DNA of 51,853 bases from an uncultured Bacteroidales bacterium (lineage in GTDB: Bacteria > Bacteroidota > Bacteroidia > Bacteroidales > Muribaculaceae): assembly GCA_902800715.1 (NCBI GenBank), contig CADCFN010000017.1:1-51853 (forward strand), read 5' to 3'. The notes below the pieces were generated by a model. The model was not told the DNA's origin. It saw nothing but the letters and a program-made list of their open reading frames with translations, and searched no databases. Positions 16,621 to 25,565 of the stretch are shown here, in pieces. Position 1 is the first letter of the stretch. Each line of letters opens with the position of its first letter. Made by a program: the position numbers and the translations under genes.

Positions 16621-17155
16621 AACCTATTTGAAACTCATCTGGGCTTACCTGAAAATCGGACTTTTCGGCTTCGGTGGCGGATATGCCATGCTGTCGCTCA
16701 TCCAGCGTGAGGTGGTCGATTCGGGATGGATTACCAGCCAGATGTTCACCGATATCGTCGCCATCTCGCAGATGACGCCCGGTCCCATCGGCATCAATAG
16801 CGCCACCTACATCGGCTATGTGGTCACGGGCAGCGTACTCGGGTCACTGATAACGACGATTACCGTCGTGCTGCCGCCGTTCATTCTCACGCTCATCGCC
16901 AGCCACTACATCCAGCGCCACAAGCAGAGCCCGTTTATTAAGGGCGCTTTCATGGGTCTGCGCCCTGTGGTGGTGGGACTGATTGCCTCGGCAGCCTTGT
17001 TGCTGATGAACAGCGAGAACTTCGGCTACTTGATGAATGAGCGTCTGATTACCATCGCCATTTGTGTGGCATCGTTCTGCGTCGTCTATTTCACACGCAT
17101 TCATCCCATCCTGGTCATCGTTCTGGCTGGTCTTGTGGGTCTGCTGGTGTTCTGA
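16613..17155 (+). CDS. Chromate transporter family protein, second half-size subunit
   Basis: 180 residues, CHR domain: LKIGLFGFGGGYAMLSLIQREVVDSGW, then ISQMTPGPIGINSATYIGY and hydrophobic helices to the end. It is clearly paralogous to the preceding protein, and the two start-stop regions overlap by 8 bp, which fits coupled translation and a heterodimer. It ends the run that begins at the dksA-like gene; a hairpin follows 28 bp after the stop. Confidence 0.9.
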   Translation: MLETYLKLIWAYLKIGLFGFGGGYAMLSLIQREVVDSGWITSQMFTDIVAISQMTPGPIGINSATYIGYVVTGSVLGSLITTITVVLPPFILTLIASHYIQRHKQSPFIKGAFMGLRPVVVGLIASAALLLMNSENFGYLMNERLITIAICVASFCVVYFTRIHPILVIVLAGLVGLLVF

Positions 17156-17182
17156 TAAACAGGGATTTACAAGTGAAATCAT

Positions 17183-17223
17183 AACAAGAGAGAGCATTCC
17201 ACTGGGAATGCTCTCCTCTTGTT
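17183..17223. terminator. Bidirectional hairpin between convergent chrA-like and dockerin genes
   Basis: A long stem, AACAAGAG(A)GAGCATTCC with its complement, loop ACTG, one bulged base. It lies between convergent genes and can serve both. Confidence 0.7.
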
Positions 17224-17246
17224 ACTTATATGGAAATATGATGTGA

Positions 17247-18506
17247 TTATACTAAGTCCAGCAGTTTATCAATGAGTTCTGTAACATCAATAATGTTAAC
17301 GACGCCGTCTCCATTATAATCAGCGCCCTTAGGAGCAGGAGCTGCGCCTTTTTCAAGGTCCAGGATGATGTCAATGAGGTTTGACACGTCGGCGATGGAA
17401 AGTTTGCCGTCACCATTAACGTCGCCCGCTACAACCTCAGGCTCAGGCTCGGGTTCAATGCCCAAATAGACAGTCACGTCTTCCAGACCCATGGGGTAAG
17501 TGTTCAGCCAAGCGGTGTTGGCAGCCATATAGGTGCCGTCTTCTTGAGGACGGAAGCACACCTTGCCCTGGTCATCCACGCCGAGCACCAGATAGCCACG
17601 GTCAGCCTTAGTGGCCTGAGTGGGGGTATAAACCTTGGTTACACTCATGTCGTTAAGGTCGGCATAGTTGGTAAAGGTGCTGAAGTAATTGCCGTCGAGC
17701 ATGCAATTAGATACGGGGAAAGTAGTGTTGTTGGCGATTTCTCCAGTAGGGATGAGTTTGTTGTCGCTGGCGTAGGGTGATGTGCACTTGAGCAGCACGG
17801 GAGTAGCGGCAGGAACGGTCTCGCCCTGGCCATAAAGCTTGAAGGGAGCGGCATAGTGCTTGCCGTCGTTGAGCTTCACCACGGTCTCAATGGTGTAAGC
17901 GCCCTCGACACCGCCATCAACGGGGATGGTAACAGCGAAGTCACAGCACAGGGTGGTCCAGTAGTAGCCGTCGGCATCCTTGATGGCGTCGCTTGTGGGC
18001 TTCACGCCAAAGTAGGAGAACTCCAGCGACTCCTCGTTGACCGGCTCAATCCACCAGCGGGACTCGGTCTTCTCGATGGTACCGGCGGTGAAACCATTGC
18101 CACGGTCGCGGAAGATGCACCTGATGACCTTGTTGAGTTGGGGGTCGTAATACTCAGTAGTTGCGATATAAGATGGCTTGCCTTCTTCATTCACTGAGGC
18201 GGGCTCAACATCGAGCCACATTTTGGTCAATGAATAGGTATCTACGCCCTGACCATAGAGACTGGTGTCTTCGGTGCCGGGAATGTAGATGATAGAACCC
18301 GGATCAGTCACCTGGGCCGAGTCTTTCTGCATCAATACACACGGCCAGAAAGCGTCTGGATAGGTCGATTTCTGGTACTGGGTACCCTTGATGCAGATGT
18401 AGGAATGAGTGCTGGCGTTCTGCACACGATAAAAACCTGGCCCACTATATTGCGCAGCAGCGCCAATAGTTGCCATCAAGCAAATTAGAGTTAAAAAATT
18501 TCTCAT
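17247..18506 (-). CDS. Secreted protein with C-terminal dockerin-type repeats (1)
   Basis: 419 residues with a signal peptide (MRNFLTLICLMATIGAAAQ). The main body (about 20-350) is not a family I recognise. It opens with GPGFYRVQNASTHSYICIKGTQYQKS, reminiscent of ricin-like or surface-binding folds, though I would not assign one. The end is a dockerin-like module with two calcium loops: DVNGDGKLSIADVSNLIDIILDL and DYNGDGVVNIIDVTELIDKLLDLV. No cohesin gene lies in the window. It has its own promoter (18673) and a leader of about 165 nt. Confidence 0.8.
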   Translation of the reverse strand: MRNFLTLICLMATIGAAAQYSGPGFYRVQNASTHSYICIKGTQYQKSTYPDAFWPCVLMQKDSAQVTDPGSIIYIPGTEDTSLYGQGVDTYSLTKMWLDVEPASVNEEGKPSYIATTEYYDPQLNKVIRCIFRDRGNGFTAGTIEKTESRWWIEPVNEESLEFSYFGVKPTSDAIKDADGYYWTTLCCDFAVTIPVDGGVEGAYTIETVVKLNDGKHYAAPFKLYGQGETVPAATPVLLKCTSPYASDNKLIPTGEIANNTTFPVSNCMLDGNYFSTFTNYADLNDMSVTKVYTPTQATKADRGYLVLGVDDQGKVCFRPQEDGTYMAANTAWLNTYPMGLEDVTVYLGIEPEPEPEVVAGDVNGDGKLSIADVSNLIDIILDLEKGAAPAPKGADYNGDGVVNIIDVTELIDKLLDLV

Positions 18507-18672
18507 AATAACTATTTTAATAGGTCAACACGATTGAATCTTGTTTTTGTGATTGTCGGGATATTCCCGCTCATTCACCTCATTGCATCACGCACAAGTG
18601 AATGAAAAGCAGCACTATCATTCTGATGGTTAAGTCCAGCCATTATGCCAGCACCAACTTCAACCCAAGCGA

Positions 18673-18680
18673 CAAAGGTA
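18673..18680 (-). promoter_or_regulatory. -7 promoter motif for dockerin protein 1
   Basis: TACCTTTG on the minus strand, 167 bp upstream of the ATG at 18506, implying a long leader. Confidence 0.55.
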
Positions 18681-18890
18681 CTGACATTTTTTATTATTGG
18701 GCAATTATTTAAAGAAAAAAATATGTATTTCGTGCATAAAAATCTCTAAATGGCCGTCCCACCTTATCAGAACCAGTGGTGAGCAGGGCTCTGTCAGTGA
18801 AATGGAATCATTAGAGAGTCCGGAATAAGCCCCGTTAGGAGCGAGCAGGTTTTTCTTGATTAGATAGCGGCTGTGGGCTCGTGTGTCACA
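18681..18890. other. Spacer between dockerin gene 1 and the ABC operon
   Basis: AT-rich near 18690-18750, then mixed sequence up to the stop of the ABC permease gene. I see no gene and no convincing terminator. Confidence 0.35.
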
Positions 18891-21299
18891 CTATTCTGTC
18901 TTGATGCTGTCGGTGGGGTTCTCGCGGGCGGTGCGCCAGCATTGCAGGATAATGGTGCCGATTGTGAGTCCACCCACCACAAGCAGGGTCAACGGGAAAA
19001 CCCACCAGTCCATGGAGCGGTGCTCGGCAAAATTGTTCAGCCACATGTTGCCGATGATGAAGGCGAGAGGTGCCGCAATGACAAAGCTGACGAGGACGAG
19101 CGTGACATATTGCGCACAAAACATGCCGATAATCTCGCCTGTCGTGGCGCCAGTCACCTTGCGGATGCCGATTTCCTTGCGGCGGTACTCGGTCTCGAAC
19201 ATCGTCAGGCAGAACACGCCCACCAGCGTGACAATAATGCAGATAACCAAAAACAGCAAGGAAAGGTCAATAAACTTGAATTCATTGTTATAGGTCTGTT
19301 GCAGCGTGGAATCCATGTCCATCACCGGTGCCGAGACGTGTCCGCTGTGCTTCTCGACGAGCTGGGCAATCTTGGGCTTGATGGCTTCGTGGTCGGCATC
19401 TCGCGTGAGGCGGATGTTGGCATACTTGGCCGAACGGATATCACTCGAGTTGACGAATAAAATGGGTTCACTGTTGTTGTCCCGGCGTGTCGTGGCATGT
19501 CTAAGGTTCTTGCACACACCGATGACTATCACGTCCTCATGGGGTGACAGCGGTTTGCCGGTTTTAAGTCCTTTGCACTGGTCCCGCAAGGCCTCGTTGA
19601 TGATACAGTACTTGTCCGAAAGGTCTGTCGCTTTGAATCCTCGGCCCTCGACAAGTTGGATGCCCATCGTGGAAAGGTACCTGTCATCAGCCTGGAATAT
19701 CTGGACGTGCATTACGCATGTTGCCGAGTCGCTCCCCAAGACCATGCGGTTGGACATGTAGTAATCATCTGATCCGAGAATGAATCTGGAGTATGAGACA
19801 TTTTCCACTCCCTCCAGTGCCATCAGGTCATTACGCAAGGCAGAGCGGTAGTCTGGCTTCGGGGTTGTCAGTTGCACATGGAGTATCTGGCTGATGTCAT
19901 AGCCGTAGTCAGAGTGATAGATAAACCGCGTGTGCTGGTATAAAGTACAGATAAAGGCGAACATGAACATCGTGATGACCAGTTGCAGGCCGATGAACGC
20001 CGTGCGCAATTTGTGCCCTTGGGGCGTGAGCCCGAAGGACCCTTTCAGTGCGATGGTCAGCTCGTAAGACGTGGTGATGATGGCAGGGTAAATGCCTGAA
20101 ACAAGACCCACAACCAGGGCAATGCCTATCATGGACAGAACGATGCCCCAATGGGCGTTCAAGGCGATGTCGCTGTCAAACAAACGGTTGAATGTCGGCA
20201 GCAGCGAGAGCAGATGGCACAGGATAAGAGCTAGCGCACAGGCGGCAAGCGAAGTGATGACCATTTCGGCAATAAACTCTAGTCTCAAGGTATTGCGGGA
20301 TGCTCCCAGAATGCGCCGTACATTGGTTCCCCGCACCCGCATCGGGCTGATGGCGAGGGTGAAGATGAGCAGGTTAATGGTAGCGGCAAGGATGACCAGC
20401 ATGACAATCAGTTCAAGGATTGACAGCATGTCACGATTGCCGTTGTCATTGGCATTGGATTGGGAAAAGTAAGTGTCATCGAGTGGCCTTAACTGGATTT
20501 TCAGGTGTTGGAAGATTCCTTCCCAGTGTTTCAGTTCTGCTGTGTCATTGCCCACCACGCGGTTGGCGCTATTCAAGAAGCGTTGGCGTATCTCAGGAAC
20601 GAGATTGTTCGCATCCTCGGTCCCTGCCTTGAGCTTGACCAGGCATTCGAAGCACAAATTGCCCGTGGTGTCGGTGTACAGATCCTTAACATTCTCGATG
20701 ATGATATTCCGTGCTAAACAGTTGTCGGGGAAGTCCTGAAAGACACCGCGCACCGTGAGCGCCTTGGCACTGTCGGCAAGCAGACGCACCATCTGTTTGC
20801 CCGCGGCTTTAACGGTCCCGAATTGCTGCTTGGCGATACTTGCGGGGATGATGATGCCTTCCTGGTCATCGTCGGTCCACTCGATGGTGCCGTCGATGAC
20901 TCGGTCGGTAAGGTTGGCAATGCCCTTGTTGTTGCACCGTGTGTGCTGGTAACCAACTTCGGTATTGCCCTTCTTGAATTTCCAATTGCTGGAATTGTAG
21001 TTCCATGCATAGAAAGTCATGGTCGTACCCTCGACTTGGGGCATCTGTTCAATGGCTTCGCACATGAATCGGGTGACAGCAGAACTCCATTCGACGTCAT
21101 TGTCAGAAAAGAAGTCGGTTTCCAGCCTGTAGATACGCTCGTGGTCCCTGATGCCGTGATTGTAGGTCCGCAGGAAGATGACTTGCGTCAGCAGCAGGTA
21201 GCACACCAGATAGGCTGCCGTGAGCCCTAGCAGGTTCAAGGCAGCCGGCAGCTTGAAGCGGCGTGCCGTCAGGACGATATGGCGGAGCGCATCGGTCAC
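18891..21299 (-). CDS. ABC transporter permease, MacB/FtsX type (downstream copy)
   Basis: 802 residues in two FtsX-like halves. One helix near the N terminus (about 17-37) is followed by a large periplasmic domain. A three-helix block spans about 290-400 (ELIVMLVILAATINLLIFTLAISPMRVRG), then comes a second N-terminal-type helix (LQLVITMFMFAFICTLYQHT), another periplasmic domain, and a last three-helix block with FCLTMFETEYRRKEIGIRKVTGATTGEI. This type uses periplasmic movement to drive export or extraction; the substrate is unknown. It starts 13 bp after the ATPase stop. It closely resembles the other permease at 22019-24436, from the opening TARRFKLPAALNLLGL onward. Confidence 0.92.
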   Translation of the reverse strand: MTDALRHIVLTARRFKLPAALNLLGLTAAYLVCYLLLTQVIFLRTYNHGIRDHERIYRLETDFFSDNDVEWSSAVTRFMCEAIEQMPQVEGTTMTFYAWNYNSSNWKFKKGNTEVGYQHTRCNNKGIANLTDRVIDGTIEWTDDDQEGIIIPASIAKQQFGTVKAAGKQMVRLLADSAKALTVRGVFQDFPDNCLARNIIIENVKDLYTDTTGNLCFECLVKLKAGTEDANNLVPEIRQRFLNSANRVVGNDTAELKHWEGIFQHLKIQLRPLDDTYFSQSNANDNGNRDMLSILELIVMLVILAATINLLIFTLAISPMRVRGTNVRRILGASRNTLRLEFIAEMVITSLAACALALILCHLLSLLPTFNRLFDSDIALNAHWGIVLSMIGIALVVGLVSGIYPAIITTSYELTIALKGSFGLTPQGHKLRTAFIGLQLVITMFMFAFICTLYQHTRFIYHSDYGYDISQILHVQLTTPKPDYRSALRNDLMALEGVENVSYSRFILGSDDYYMSNRMVLGSDSATCVMHVQIFQADDRYLSTMGIQLVEGRGFKATDLSDKYCIINEALRDQCKGLKTGKPLSPHEDVIVIGVCKNLRHATTRRDNNSEPILFVNSSDIRSAKYANIRLTRDADHEAIKPKIAQLVEKHSGHVSAPVMDMDSTLQQTYNNEFKFIDLSLLFLVICIIVTLVGVFCLTMFETEYRRKEIGIRKVTGATTGEIIGMFCAQYVTLVLVSFVIAAPLAFIIGNMWLNNFAEHRSMDWWVFPLTLLVVGGLTIGTIILQCWRTARENPTDSIKTE

Positions 21300-21312
21300 A
21301 GGCTAACGACGG

Positions 21313-21987
21313 CTACAATTCTGTTTTCTCGACGAGGAAGCCGTCCAGCATGTTGATGATGCGGTGGGCATAGGAGGCGTCGCGCTGCGAGTGCGTCACC
21401 ATGACGATGGTGGTGCCGTCGTCATTGAGCTGGGCGAGCAGTTCCATCACCTCCTTGCCGTTCTTGCTGTCGAGGTTGCCCGTGGGCTCATCGGCGAGGA
21501 TGAGCTGGGGATTGCACACCACGGCGCGGGCGATGGCGACGCGTTGCTGCTGGCCGCCCGACAACTGGTTGGGGTAGTGGTTGGCGCGGTGCGAGATGTT
21601 GATGCGGCGCAGCACCTCGGTCACGCGTTTTTTGCGTTCTTCGACGGGCACTCCCATGTACTTCAGGGGCAATTCCACGTTCTGCTCCACAGTCAGCTCG
21701 TCAATGAGGTTGAAACTCTGGAAGACAAAGCCGATTTTGCCTTTCCTCAGGGCGGTGCGCTGGCTCTCCTTGAGTTGCCCCACCTCGACGCCGTTGAGCA
21801 GGTAATTGCCCTCGCTGGGATTGTCGAGCAGGCCCAGGATGTTGAGCAACGTGGTCTTGCCGCAGCCCGAGGGACCCATGATGGCGACAAACTCGCCCTC
21901 GGTCACCTCCATGTTGATTCCGCCCAATGCCACGGTATAGACATTACCGTAGCTGAACACTTTCTTTAGATTGCTTACTTGTATCAT
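21313..21987 (-). CDS. ABC transporter ATP-binding protein, MacB/LolD type
   Basis: 224 residues from [14 protein letters not shown]. An upstream in-frame start would lie within the preceding permease gene, so the ATG at 21987 is chosen. Walker A is GPSGCGKT (38-45), the Q-loop glutamine is 90, the signature LSGGQ is 142-146, Walker B is LILADEP (162-168) and the switch histidine is 199. It is the energising subunit placed between two large permeases on the same strand, 31 bp after one and 13 bp before the other, which suggests that one ATPase serves both chains, perhaps as a heterodimeric transporter. Confidence 0.96.
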   Translation of the reverse strand: MIQVSNLKKVFSYGNVYTVALGGINMEVTEGEFVAIMGPSGCGKTTLLNILGLLDNPSEGNYLLNGVEVGQLKESQRTALRKGKIGFVFQSFNLIDELTVEQNVELPLKYMGVPVEERKKRVTEVLRRINISHRANHYPNQLSGGQQQRVAIARAVVCNPQLILADEPTGNLDSKNGKEVMELLAQLNDDGTTIVMVTHSQRDASYAHRIINMLDGFLVEKTEL

Positions 21988-22018
21988 TGTCGTTTGGTTT
22001 TTTATTTCGTTTTGGTTT

Positions 22019-24436
22019 TTACTCGGTCTTGATGCTGTTGACGGGATTCTCGCGGGCAGCGCGCCAGCTTTGCAGCACAACTGTACAGATGGTGATACCA
22101 CCCACAATCAGCAGTGCCAGCGGGTATATCCACCAGTAAATCGGTGTGCGGTCGGCAAAATAACGGATGGTCTGCCTGCCGCATAGGTAGGCAATGGGTG
22201 CTGCGGCAATAAAACAGATGATGATGTAGTTGCCGTAACGGCGGGCAAGCATCCACACAATCTCGCTCGTCGTGGCGCCTGCTACCTTGCGGATGCCGAT
22301 TTCCTTGCGTCGGTATTCGGTCTCAAACATCGTCAGGCAGAAGGTACCGATGAGCGTGAGCAGCAGGCAGATGATGGAAATGAGGTAGGTCTGACGGAAA
22401 AAGCGGAACTCATTGTGGTAGGTCTTATTCAGATTGTCGTCAAATGAGTAGGTCTTGGTCGGCATCGACTTGATATGTTTCTTAATCGTTTCGTCAACCT
22501 GTTGATAAACCTTCCTGTGGTCGGCATCGGCTGCGATGCGCGTGGTCACGTATTGGAAGTACTGATGATTGGGCTTGCTGATGAAGAAGAACATCTGGTC
22601 GCTGTTGATGCGCATGGTGCCATAATGAATGCTGTCGCACACGCCGACAAAGATGGCGCTATCGCCCACCTCTTCATCGATGCCGGTCGAGATGAGCGCG
22701 CCAAATTGCAATTCCGGGAATTGCTGGCGCGCGGCTTTGTTGATAATGACGGCTGCGGTGTCGCTCTCCTCAAAGTCGCGTCCCTCAATGATTTTGATGC
22801 CCATTGTGCGCAAGTAGTTGTTGTCCGTTGTGATAAAACGGTACCTGATGCTATGGTTGAGGATGTCGCTTCTCAACAGGTTGTGGCTGTCGGTAGACCC
22901 CAGTTGGGTATCCGACAAGGAGACACCCTCGATGCCCTCAATCTGCGACAGTTCTTGGCACATCTGGTGCTTCACTTCGACGGGCGTGTCATAGGGGAAA
23001 TAGGTCGAGAGGATGTCGTCTTTCTCAAAGCCATATTCGGCATTGAAGATGTAATGCGTCTGCAGCAGCAGGATGCAGATGTAGATAAACATCAGTATGG
23101 AGAGGAACAACTGCACGCACACCAGCACCGTGCGCAATCTGACGCCTTGAGGCGTTAATCCGAATGAGGACTTCAACGCGATGGCAGGAGCGAACGAGGT
23201 GGCAAATATCGCAGGATAGGTACCGGCAAGGACTCCCACGACAACCGATAGCAACAACAGGCATGCTGCTGTCAGCTTGTTTCTCATGGGGCTGATGTCG
23301 CCTTCCAGCATTTGGTTTAATGATGGCAGATGGGTTAATAGCTGGCACAGCAACAGTGCTATCAAGAAAGCGGTCACCGATACGATAACACACTCGGCAA
23401 CCAGCCGCATGCGCAGCCTGTTGCGTGAGGCACCCAACACCAGGCGCGTGTTGATGCCGCGCACACGCATGGGGCTTTCGGCTAGCGTGAAGTTCAGGAA
23501 GTTGGTGGCTGCGATGAAGATGACAAACAGGGTTCCCAAAGCCAGAATCAGGAAATTGTCTTGATAACCTTTGGCGCCTGAGTCCGAGGTGTAAGTGGTA
23601 TGTGCAAAATAGGTCTCTCCGATAGGTGTGAGTCTGAAGCGCGTCTCTGTGATGCTGTGTTTGAGGGAATCGTATTCTTCAACAATTCTTGATGATTTGT
23701 TCATCTCATCCAGGTCAGTCAGGATGTCCTGCTTGAACTTTTCACAGAAAGCATCCATATTGTCGGGCACGTGCTTGAATTTGACGTAGCACTTGAACAG
23801 TGAGTTGTAACTGTCTTTGTAGTCCTCCAGGAGGTTGCCAAAGATGCGGTTGTAGAATTCGCATTCTTCGGGGAAATCCTCATACACGCCACGCACGATA
23901 TAAGGATACTCTTCGCCATGATAGAAGAGCGTCATTTCCTTGCCTGCGACATCAATCGAATCAAAGTATTGAAGGGCTGCGCTTTTAGGGATGATGATGC
24001 CGTACGCGTCGTCTTCGGCCAATGTGAGATTGCCGCTCAACTTCTTGTTGGTGAGTGTACTTACCACGGTGTTGTTGCCGATGGTATAGGGAAACTTCAT
24101 GATGGCCTTGGCGTTCTTGAACTCAAAAGAATCGAGGCCTACTTTGACGTCCTGGTAGATAGAATAAGATTCCACTTCGGGAGAATGCCTCAGTGCATCG
24201 GCAAACGGGCGGCACACGATATCGCTGTAATCATATTCATTGTACACGTAGTCGCTCTCCAGGCGGTACATCCGTTCATAGTCTTCGACGCTGTGGTTGT
24301 AGGTGTACTGATAGATGAGTTGGGTCATGAGCAGGTAGAACAACGCGTATGCCACTATCAGACCTATCATGTTGAACGTCGTCGCCAGCCTGAAACGACG
24401 TGCCATATATATAATGTTGTTGATGATTTCTTTCAT
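22019..24436 (-). CDS. ABC transporter permease, MacB/FtsX type (upstream copy)
   Basis: 805 residues, same layout as its paralogue: N-terminal helix (NMIGLIVAYALFYLLMTQLIYQYTYNHSV), periplasmic domain, helix block with FIAATNFLNFTLAESPMRVRGINTRLVLGASRNRLR, second helix, periplasmic domain and a C-terminal block with FCLTMFETEYRRKEIGIRKVAGATTSEI. It is the first gene of the permease-ATPase-permease operon. The promoter at 24626 lies about 190 bp upstream, beyond an inverted-repeat element (24468-24612) that would sit in the leader. No membrane-fusion or outer-membrane partner is present in the window. Confidence 0.92.
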   Translation of the reverse strand: MKEIINNIIYMARRFRLATTFNMIGLIVAYALFYLLMTQLIYQYTYNHSVEDYERMYRLESDYVYNEYDYSDIVCRPFADALRHSPEVESYSIYQDVKVGLDSFEFKNAKAIMKFPYTIGNNTVVSTLTNKKLSGNLTLAEDDAYGIIIPKSAALQYFDSIDVAGKEMTLFYHGEEYPYIVRGVYEDFPEECEFYNRIFGNLLEDYKDSYNSLFKCYVKFKHVPDNMDAFCEKFKQDILTDLDEMNKSSRIVEEYDSLKHSITETRFRLTPIGETYFAHTTYTSDSGAKGYQDNFLILALGTLFVIFIAATNFLNFTLAESPMRVRGINTRLVLGASRNRLRMRLVAECVIVSVTAFLIALLLCQLLTHLPSLNQMLEGDISPMRNKLTAACLLLLSVVVGVLAGTYPAIFATSFAPAIALKSSFGLTPQGVRLRTVLVCVQLFLSILMFIYICILLLQTHYIFNAEYGFEKDDILSTYFPYDTPVEVKHQMCQELSQIEGIEGVSLSDTQLGSTDSHNLLRSDILNHSIRYRFITTDNNYLRTMGIKIIEGRDFEESDTAAVIINKAARQQFPELQFGALISTGIDEEVGDSAIFVGVCDSIHYGTMRINSDQMFFFISKPNHQYFQYVTTRIAADADHRKVYQQVDETIKKHIKSMPTKTYSFDDNLNKTYHNEFRFFRQTYLISIICLLLTLIGTFCLTMFETEYRRKEIGIRKVAGATTSEIVWMLARRYGNYIIICFIAAAPIAYLCGRQTIRYFADRTPIYWWIYPLALLIVGGITICTVVLQSWRAARENPVNSIKTE

Positions 24437-24467
24437 CTAATCGTTGATTTTTGATTCAGACCAGAGG

Positions 24468-24612
24468 GTTTGCCATTATTGCGGCAAGGTAATATAACCA
24501 TGCTATCGCACGGGAAATCAAACAAATTGAAAATAAAAATTTTATAATTAATTTGCTTAATTTCCCGCCCGCAGGGCGGTTATAATTCTAGCAATAGAAT
24601 TATGGCATAGCC
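24468..24612. repeat. Inverted-repeat element A, copy 1 (MITE-like)
   Basis: The ends are inverted: left GGTTTGCCATTATT; right, read in reverse, GGCTATGCCATAATT. Inside each end comes ATAACC, a GC-rich hairpin or half-hairpin (CATGCTATCGCACGG; CCGCCCTGCGGGCGG), then GGGAAAT-rich AT sequence. Two related copies lie at 27478 and 29491. There is no coding content. Confidence 0.65.
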
Positions 24613-24625
24613 AGTTTTCATGTCA

Positions 24626-24633
24626 CAAATTTA
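24626..24633 (-). promoter_or_regulatory. -7 promoter motif for the ABC operon
   Basis: TAAATTTG on the minus strand preceded by CCAC, with a TTGACA-like box about 22 bp further upstream. The promoter shares layout with that at 29206, including an identical 17-bp box about 72 bp upstream. Confidence 0.6.
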
Positions 24634-24704
24634 GTGGTTTCTCTACTTTTGTCAAGTGTTTTTCACGGTAAATCATGGCCATTCAGCGTTTTTTATCACA
24701 AAAG

Positions 24705-24721
24705 TGTCCAATTTTTTTACA
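24705..24721 (-). promoter_or_regulatory. 17-bp conserved upstream box, copy 1
   Basis: TGTAAAAAAATTGGACA on the minus strand, 71 bp from the -7 motif at 24626-24633. An identical box lies 72 bp from the -7 motif at 29206-29213, in front of the tandem-repeat protein gene. Confidence 0.55.
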
Positions 24722-25422
24722 CTTCACCCATTTCTAACCCGTTTGTGAAGCGACATCTTGTAAAATTGAAAAAAAGCCATTAGTACCCGGTAAAGTTATT
24801 CAACATCGGCATAATTCAAATTATATGAACCGAATAAGCATTTCTGCTATATCAAAGGCTTGGCTTTTGCCTCGAAGAGGCACTTGCAATGTTCAGCTCA
24901 TTTATTTGCCAGTCAATTGACACCCGAAGGGTGGCCTTTGGGTAACCCCCGATAAATCAGGCAGCTGAGCAGAGCGAAGGTGGCTGATTCATCGGGGGCA
25001 TGATGAACCACGACCTGTCGCTGAAGGCGACCCCTTCAACATGGGCTAGATCGAATGGGGTCGCTTCCAGCGACGAGGATAGTATTGCACTTCCGTGGGT
25101 GATGCAAACCACTTCGATATCGCTCAGCGTTAGCATTACCCACGGTTACTCAAATGACCGCCCTTTGGGCGTTTTTGCCATAGTCACCTCGGTATTTTCG
25201 CGTACACTCTACCTATACAATTAATTCAGCCAACGCGTTGATGTTTTTTTTGATTTGGCTTCGCCGAGCTAAAGGTTCTCGCGCGCAGCGCGATAATATG
25301 CTATAATATCTTCGTGGAATTGGTTTTGCATCGGTCCTGCTCGCTTCCTTATCAGATGCCGCGAAATGGTTAAATTAATGTTAAATTGTTTTTTGCTGGC
25401 GGAAATAAACTGGCTTAGATAT
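24722..25422. other. Long spacer with clustered palindromes
   Basis: No credible gene. Between 24920 and 25170 lie several inverted repeats in a row: CCCCGATAAATCAGGC with its partner near 24947-24999, AAGGCGACCCC with GGGGTCGCTT near 25025-25070, and CCGTGGGT with ACCCACGG near 25093-25143. Small CG-rich pairs (CGAAGGGTGGCC, CCGCCCTTTGGGCG) also occur. It looks like a composite of old repeat elements. Confidence 0.5.
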
Positions 25423-25430
25423 TAAATTTG
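25423..25430 (+). promoter_or_regulatory. -7 promoter motif for dockerin protein 2
   Basis: TAAATTTG, 135 bp before the ATG at 25566, giving a leader of about 128 nt. Confidence 0.5.
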
Positions 25431-25565
25431 TACGTTTTAATGATTCTATTAGAAATTTCAGCATAAGCCTATGGATGAATAGCCATGCTGTCTGTCTGTT
25501 GGCGGTTGATTATGAGTTAATTTGAATGTTGTAATATACTATAAAAAGTGTCGATTAAACTATTT

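Noticed and set aside
21988-22107. Longer N terminus for the ABC ATPase
   Set aside because: The extra 40 residues would overlap the 3' end of the upstream permease gene and do not resemble an ABC ATPase; [11 protein letters not shown] is the normal family start.
25000-25224. Possible small gene in the 1.1-kb spacer
   Set aside because: The frame crosses several perfect palindromes and has no promoter at a sensible distance, no signal sequence and no family; the structure of the DNA explains the open frame.
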